Source: Bacillota bacterium
Lineage (GTDB): Bacteria; Bacillota; Clostridia; Acetivibrionales; DTU013
DNA length: 64,000 bases
NCBI GenBank assembly: GCA_023433505.1
Contig: JAEZCO010000024.1
Span: forward strand, 1 to 64,000
Direction: 5' to 3'
Shown: positions 60,103-64,000 of the stretch, in pieces
Numbering within the stretch: the first letter of the stretch is position 1
Layout of the letters: every line of letters begins with the position of its first letter
The notes under the pieces: model-generated
Seen by the model: only the letters and a program-made list of their open reading frames with translations
Told to the model about the DNA's origin: nothing
Databases searched by the model: none
Translations under genes and position numbers: made by a program

Positions 60103-61977
60103 CTATTGCAGCAGCTCTTCCCCATGGAAATGCTGATATATTTTTTCTGCTGCAGATTTGGAAATGCCGTCCACTGCCGTCAGGTCATCAATGCCTGCCC
60201 TCTTGACAGCGGCCGCCGATCCAAAGTGCTTGATCAACGCTTTCTTCCGCTTGGGCCCTATTCCGTCGATTTCATCCAGGACGGATACCGTATATCTCTT
60301 TTCCCTCAGCTTTTTATTAAAATCCAGCGCAAACCGGTGGGCCTCATCCTGTATCGCTGTGACCAGGCGCAATACGGAAAGATTTTTTGTAATATCGGTT
60401 TCCTTTCCGGGCAGTACGATTCCTCTTGTCCTATGATTGTCATCCTTTACCATTCCACAGATAGGTATGGTAATATTCATTTCCTCCAGTACCTGCAGAA
60501 TTGCATTCACATGTCCCAGGCCGCCGTCCAGCAGGATCAGGTCCGGCAGCTTGGAAAATTTGGCGGCGGGTGATGAACTGCTTTCGCTGGCATCCTCCGC
60601 TTCTTTTTCCGCTCTTTTAAATCTTCTATAAAGTGTTTCCTGCATACTGGCATAATCATTCTGCCGGTCAATGGTTTTTATTTTGAACCGCCTGTATTCC
60701 TTCTTCGCCGGAGACCCGTTTTCAAAAACCACCATGGAGGCCACGATCTCCGAGGTACCCGTATTGGAAATATCATAGGCTTCCATCCTGACAGGGATTT
60801 CTTCAAGGCCGGTGATTTCCGCCAACCCCTGTAAGCCTTCCTGGAGCGCGCTCCCTTCTCTTGTCAGCTTTTCTTTAAATTGTGCCAGAGCTATGGCCGC
60901 GTTCCGTGATACCATTTCCATGAGATGATGCTTCCCGCCTCTTTGGGGTACCGTGATATGAACTTTTCCCTGCCGCTTCACCGACAGCCAGCTTTCCAGT
61001 ATTTCATGCTCGCCGGCTTGCTCCTGGAGCAGGATCTCTCCGGGAATATACGCAGCCGTATCATAGAACTGCTTGATGAAAGAGGATAGAAGCTCCTCCG
61101 TCTCACTTTGCCCCACACCTTCAAAAATGAAGTGCTCCCTGCCGATGACTTTGCCGTTTCTTATAAAGAACACCTGAATACAGGTATCGGTGGTATCCCT
61201 GGCCAGGCCAATAACATCCTGGTCAATCATAGAGGTTGAAAGCACCTTCTGCTTCTCGGAGATCTGCTTCAAGCTGTTCAGCTTATTCCTGAAGGCTGCG
61301 GCCTTTTCAAAATCAAGATTTTCCGCGGCTTCCAGCATCTGTTCCTCCAGCTTTTTCGCAATATGCTCATGTTTTCCATCAAGAAAGGAGCTGATATCCT
61401 TCATCAACGCCCTGTATTCTTCTTTATCTACCTTGCCGGTGCATGGCCCAAGGCATTGATGGATGTGGAAATTCAAGCACGGCCTGAACTTTCCGATATC
61501 ACGGGGCAGTACCTTCTTGCAGGTTTTTATGGGAAATATTTTTTTCAGCAGGCCCAGGGTTTCCTTTATCACATAGACGTTGGAATAGGGGCCGAAATAT
61601 TTAGCGCCGTCCCTGTCCACCCTCCGGGTCATATAGATCCTGGGGTAGTCTTCATTCATGGAAATCTTGATATAGGGATAATTTTTGTCATCCTTTAAAA
61701 GGATGTTGAATTTCGGCTTATGATTTTTGATCAGATTGCATTCAAGAATCAGGGCTTCCAGCTCGGAATCCGTGACAATGTATTCAAATTCCTTTATCCT
61801 GGCCACCATTGCCTGCACCTTGGGCGTGTGCACCGCTGAAGACTGGAAATACTGCCTTACCCTGTTTTTGAGAATGACAGCCTTACCGACATAAATAATG
61901 GTGCCGTTCTCATCCTTCATAATATAAACGCCCGGTTTATCGGGCATTTTTTTGAGTTCTTCCTGTATGTCAAACAT
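60103..61977 (-). CDS. uvrC: UvrABC excinuclease subunit C
   Basis: A 624-residue UvrC, which makes the 3' and 5' incisions of nucleotide excision repair with UvrA and UvrB. The N-terminal GIY-YIG nuclease is GVYIMKDENGTIIYVGKA. The UVR motif in LDFEKAAAFRNKLNSL binds UvrB. The C-terminal RNase H-like nuclease (DISNTGTSEIVASMVVF, DLILLDGG) and the helix-hairpin-helix DEIDGIGPKRKKALIKHFGS are complete. It starts 3 bases after the HPr stop, with no strong ribosome binding site, suggesting translational coupling. Confidence 0.97.
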   Translation of the reverse strand: MFDIQEELKKMPDKPGVYIMKDENGTIIYVGKAVILKNRVRQYFQSSAVHTPKVQAMVARIKEFEYIVTDSELEALILECNLIKNHKPKFNILLKDDKNYPYIKISMNEDYPRIYMTRRVDRDGAKYFGPYSNVYVIKETLGLLKKIFPIKTCKKVLPRDIGKFRPCLNFHIHQCLGPCTGKVDKEEYRALMKDISSFLDGKHEHIAKKLEEQMLEAAENLDFEKAAAFRNKLNSLKQISEKQKVLSTSMIDQDVIGLARDTTDTCIQVFFIRNGKVIGREHFIFEGVGQSETEELLSSFIKQFYDTAAYIPGEILLQEQAGEHEILESWLSVKRQGKVHITVPQRGGKHHLMEMVSRNAAIALAQFKEKLTREGSALQEGLQGLAEITGLEEIPVRMEAYDISNTGTSEIVASMVVFENGSPAKKEYRRFKIKTIDRQNDYASMQETLYRRFKRAEKEAEDASESSSSPAAKFSKLPDLILLDGGLGHVNAILQVLEEMNITIPICGMVKDDNHRTRGIVLPGKETDITKNLSVLRLVTAIQDEAHRFALDFNKKLREKRYTVSVLDEIDGIGPKRKKALIKHFGSAAAVKRAGIDDLTAVDGISKSAAEKIYQHFHGEELLQ

Positions 61978-61980
61978 TTT

Positions 61981-62250
61981 TTACAGTACTTCCACCGTAT
62001 CGGATTTGAGGTATTCTTCAAGTTCGTCCGCCGCCTTGATCTCATCCTCTCCCGAAACGATGACGGAAATCCTTGCCCCCTTGCCTATGCTTAACGAAAG
62101 CAGCCCCAACAGGCTTTTGGCATTGGCTTTCCTCTCATCCTTTTCTATCCATATGCTGGATTTATAATTTGAAGCTTTTTGTATAAAGACCGCAGCCGAT
62201 TTGGACTGCAGTCCCGACTTGTTTGTAATGGTTATTTCCTTGACGATCAT
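61981..62250 (-). CDS. HPr-family protein, Crh-like (Gln15)
   Basis: An 89-residue HPr-like protein. In place of the phosphoacceptor His15 it has Gln15 (NKSGLQSKSAAVF), while the regulatory Ser46 remains (ANAKSLLGLL). This is the pattern of B. subtilis Crh, which cannot carry PTS phosphate but, once phosphorylated at Ser46 by HPrK, acts as a CcpA co-regulator in carbon catabolite repression. Family knowledge places crh next to yvcK/whiA rather than uvrC; uvrC follows here. GGAGG precedes the start. Confidence 0.92.
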   Translation of the reverse strand: MIVKEITITNKSGLQSKSAAVFIQKASNYKSSIWIEKDERKANAKSLLGLLSLSIGKGARISVIVSGEDEIKAADELEEYLKSDTVEVL

Positions 62251-62439
62251 TAGCTAAACCTCCATATAGCTTATCATTTAAACTGCCTGGGCACCTTGTA
62301 TTTTCCCGGCTCCTGGCAATTGCTCGAAGCAACGTAATTAATAACAGTATTATAACAGAAAGATTTGCAATTTGCTATCCGTACTATTTCATATTCGCGA
62401 TCTTTTCTGTGTAATTCTCACTGTCTTGTAGGAACTCTC

Positions 62440-62577
62440 TTGTTTTGGATGATAATACCGGATACAATGGAGGTAGCGCTTATTTACCTTGTCCTCTATC
62501 TGGCAGTGTATTTTGCCTGCAAACGCTTGGAAAGGAAATATTTTTCCGCAGCAGACGAGGCAAAAGGCCAAATTTAG
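62440..62577 (+). CDS. possible small membrane protein
   Basis: A 45-residue reading from TTG 62440 (AGGA six bases upstream) has one hydrophobic helix (VALIYLVLYLAVYFACK) followed by a charged tail. A shorter start at ATG 62467 gives 36 residues. Its stop lies one base before repeat element A. No homologue is recalled. The low-complexity hydrophobic segment could also arise by chance or be a gene remnant. Confidence 0.3.
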   Translation: MFWMIIPDTMEVALIYLVLYLAVYFACKRLERKYFSAADEAKGQI

Positions 62578-62578
62578 G

Positions 62579-62676
62579 AGTACTGCAAATATTACTTCCC
62601 GTTTTTCTGAAAATGCCGGCGCTCCAAGACTGCTTTTTCAGAAATCTATACGGGAAGTTATATTTGCACCAGTACT
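62579..62676. repeat. inverted-repeat element, family A, copy 2
   Basis: A 98-bp copy of 4445-4587, with the same AGTACT ends and arms but lacking about 45 central bases. The shared core is GCCGGCGCTCCAAGACTGC. It abuts the possible small membrane gene and lies between HPr and the desaturase. Confidence 0.8.
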
Positions 62677-62709
62677 TGATATACCGTCAGGGCAATGTCC
62701 GCGGAAACA

Positions 62710-63774
62710 TTAAACCCTTAATGCTTCTATCTTCACAGGCACATATTCGTATTCAGGATGCTTGTCTTTCTCCCTTGCGATGGCGAACATTTCTTTCCAG
62801 CACCGGAAGATATTCATGGGCACGGCCAGGTCTTTTGCCAGAATGCGGTGCAATTTTGGCAGGTTGCGGGAAGGCACCGAAGGGAAAAGGTGGTGGTCCA
62901 CATGATCATCCAGACCCCAGAAAATCAGCCAGACAAGGGGACCGACCTTGATGGAACGGGTATTCAGCCTGTGGTCGTTTACATTATACGCACGGCCTAT
63001 ATGTTCGGTTGAATGCCATAGACCCTCGATGGCGGAGCCGACCTGCCACGCAATTGTAATAAACAAAAGCAGTTCCCATCTGCGGAATACAATGGCGAGG
63101 ATCACAATGGCAGTATGGATCAGCAGAATTGCCAGGGATTCCATCCGAATGGTTTTTATGTCCTTGTCGGTGCAATGCTTGCTCATCATCGCGTCTTTTT
63201 TCCCCATGATGCGGGAAACCTGCACCCTGACCGAATCAAACAATCCTACGATGGCACCCACTACAAGGATTTTGAGTATCAGCGACCAAAAGTATTTGCG
63301 CAGCCACCGGGTTGTTATAACCTCAGGCCAATCGGTTTCGGGGTCCATTCCCCGGACCATGGTGTAACGGTGGTGGAGCTGGTGTGAGATGCGGGCATAC
63401 CTGGGGCTGTTCCACAGGATTGTCTGAACAATGAAGAAGATCGCTTCGCTGAACCGGTCGAAGGACTTGGCAAAGACGGTCTTGTGCTGAAGCTCGTGGC
63501 CGATGGCCACCCAAAAGCCGTAAAAGAAATAATAGATGTACAGAAAAGGTATTGCCAACAACAGATTATACCGGCTGACATACACTGTGGCAATCAAGCT
63601 GGCTGCAAGAAACAGGACAAACAGGCCGATCCTCAAAAGCCCGTTGGCAGTGCTTCTTTGCGTGAGCTGTGTGAGGACCTCACGGTCTACAACAGGTCTT
63701 TTCCATACCTCTTTCCTGGCATTTTGCTCATAAACCGACAGCTCGCTGCGCTGTGTAAAGTTTAGCTGCATCAT
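62710..63774 (-). CDS. fatty acid desaturase
   Basis: A 354-residue integral-membrane di-iron desaturase. The three histidine boxes are GHELQHKTVF, HQLHHRYT and DDHVDHHLFPS, with hydrophobic segments between them. It introduces a double bond into acyl chains and needs O2 and an electron donor, so its presence in an otherwise anaerobic-looking genome is notable. I start it at ATG 63774 (MMQLNFTQRS) with AAGGGA upstream; the reading from 63783 uses TTG. Monocistronic. Confidence 0.92.
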   Translation of the reverse strand: MMQLNFTQRSELSVYEQNARKEVWKRPVVDREVLTQLTQRSTANGLLRIGLFVLFLAASLIATVYVSRYNLLLAIPFLYIYYFFYGFWVAIGHELQHKTVFAKSFDRFSEAIFFIVQTILWNSPRYARISHQLHHRYTMVRGMDPETDWPEVITTRWLRKYFWSLILKILVVGAIVGLFDSVRVQVSRIMGKKDAMMSKHCTDKDIKTIRMESLAILLIHTAIVILAIVFRRWELLLFITIAWQVGSAIEGLWHSTEHIGRAYNVNDHRLNTRSIKVGPLVWLIFWGLDDHVDHHLFPSVPSRNLPKLHRILAKDLAVPMNIFRCWKEMFAIAREKDKHPEYEYVPVKIEALRV

Positions 63775-63888
63775 ACGGAGCAATCCCTTCTCGATATATT
63801 TTTGTTGTAAAAGTGAATCGGTCCGGGATACGGACCACTGCTAGATAAATATTTACCCCGGCATATAACGCTTAAACACGGCACACAT

Positions 63889-63921
63889 AAAAAACCCCGC
63901 AGCCGTTAGACAGCTGGGGGG
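63889..63921 (-). terminator. terminator of the gene at the window edge
   Basis: CCCC-(GC)-AGC pairs with GCT-GGGG around a nine-base loop, followed on the minus strand by TTTTTT. It fits the 3' end of the partial gene at 63949. Confidence 0.55.
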
Positions 63922-63948
63922 TACTTTCATTCCAAGCAATTAACTTTT

Positions 63949-64000
63949 TTATTTTTTCGCTGCCCTGGCCTCCATCATTATTCCAAGCCCCAGAGAATTT
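63949..64000 (-). CDS. C-terminal end of a gene cut by the window
   Basis: A minus-strand frame reads NSLGLGIMMEARAAKK then TAA and is followed by a terminator. Only 16 residues are visible, too few to identify. The frame choice rests on the nearby terminator and the absence of stops. Confidence 0.3.
   Translation of the reverse strand, partial: NSLGLGIMMEARAAKK

Noticed and set aside
1..64000. tRNA, rRNA and known riboswitches
   Set aside because: I looked for cloverleaf-like segments, CCA ends and common riboswitch cores in the gaps and saw none that held up. An Infernal/tRNAscan run would settle it.

Overview
The window looks like chromosomal DNA of an anaerobic, spore-forming member of the Clostridia (Bacillota). 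The support is a sporulation-type LonB protease, perfect Spo0A-box heptamers, a Crh-like HPr, CooT and DUF3842, a complete Feo iron system under a DtxR-type operator, a SpaA-like surface protein with a class D sortase, and strong AGGAGG-type ribosome binding sites. Most genes lie on the minus strand. No rRNA, tRNA, CRISPR array, phage or transposase gene was seen.

Layout. 0.3-8 kb holds pncB, an amidase with two peptidoglycan-binding domains, a small secreted protein, DUF3842/cooT, a lipoprotein cyclophilin, a divergent AraC regulator and UroD-like enzyme, and a mini-metallopeptidase. 8-10.7 kb is an iron operon (feoA, feoB and a 43-residue Cys-rich FeoB partner) with an iron-box promoter. 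10.7-19 kb carries housekeeping genes (SGNH hydrolase, PHP phosphoesterase, lytic transglycosylase, tsaD, secreted nuclease, lonB), an uppP remnant, a structured gap with a plus-strand terminator, and a gap with DnaA and Spo0A boxes. 19.2-28.5 kb is a six-gene catabolic operon plus its likely TetR regulator. 28.8-37.4 kb has glutamate dehydrogenase, nagA, a class III aminotransferase, a cupin, an AEC transporter, and an oxidoreductase under a LacI regulator. 37.6-42.3 kb is ssb, clpX, clpP and tig. 42.6-49.4 kb has a SNF2 helicase/SWIM pair, a MNT nucleotidyltransferase between duplicated fragments, an Imm5-like protein and a MATE transporter. 49.5-55.2 kb is sortase plus a 1588-residue adhesin. 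55.3-59.3 kb is an operon led by a MerR-GyrI regulator whose partner is a beta-lactamase-fold protein lacking the catalytic Ser and Lys. 59.3-64 kb is a metallophosphoesterase, uvrC, the Crh-like HPr and a fatty acid desaturase.

Working together. Two local transcription factors share near-identical candidate operators between their own promoter and a neighbouring catabolic promoter: TetR at 28.5 and 27.75 kb, LacI at 37.45 and 36.22 kb. The MerR-type gene has a textbook 19-bp-spacer promoter. FeoA/FeoB/FeoB-partner form one iron-responsive unit. Tig, ClpP and ClpX form a protein-quality cluster.

The most unusual features are the intergenic spaces. At least five families of short (about 55-145 bp) inverted-repeat elements without ORFs are present in two or more copies, and several supply the final codons and stop codon of the adjacent gene. 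The best candidates for undescribed biology are the MerR/pseudo-hydrolase operon, the TetR-controlled catabolic operon with a dihydropyrimidine-dehydrogenase-like fusion, the structured RNA candidate near 11.8 kb, and the DnaA/Spo0A-box region near 14.8 kb.
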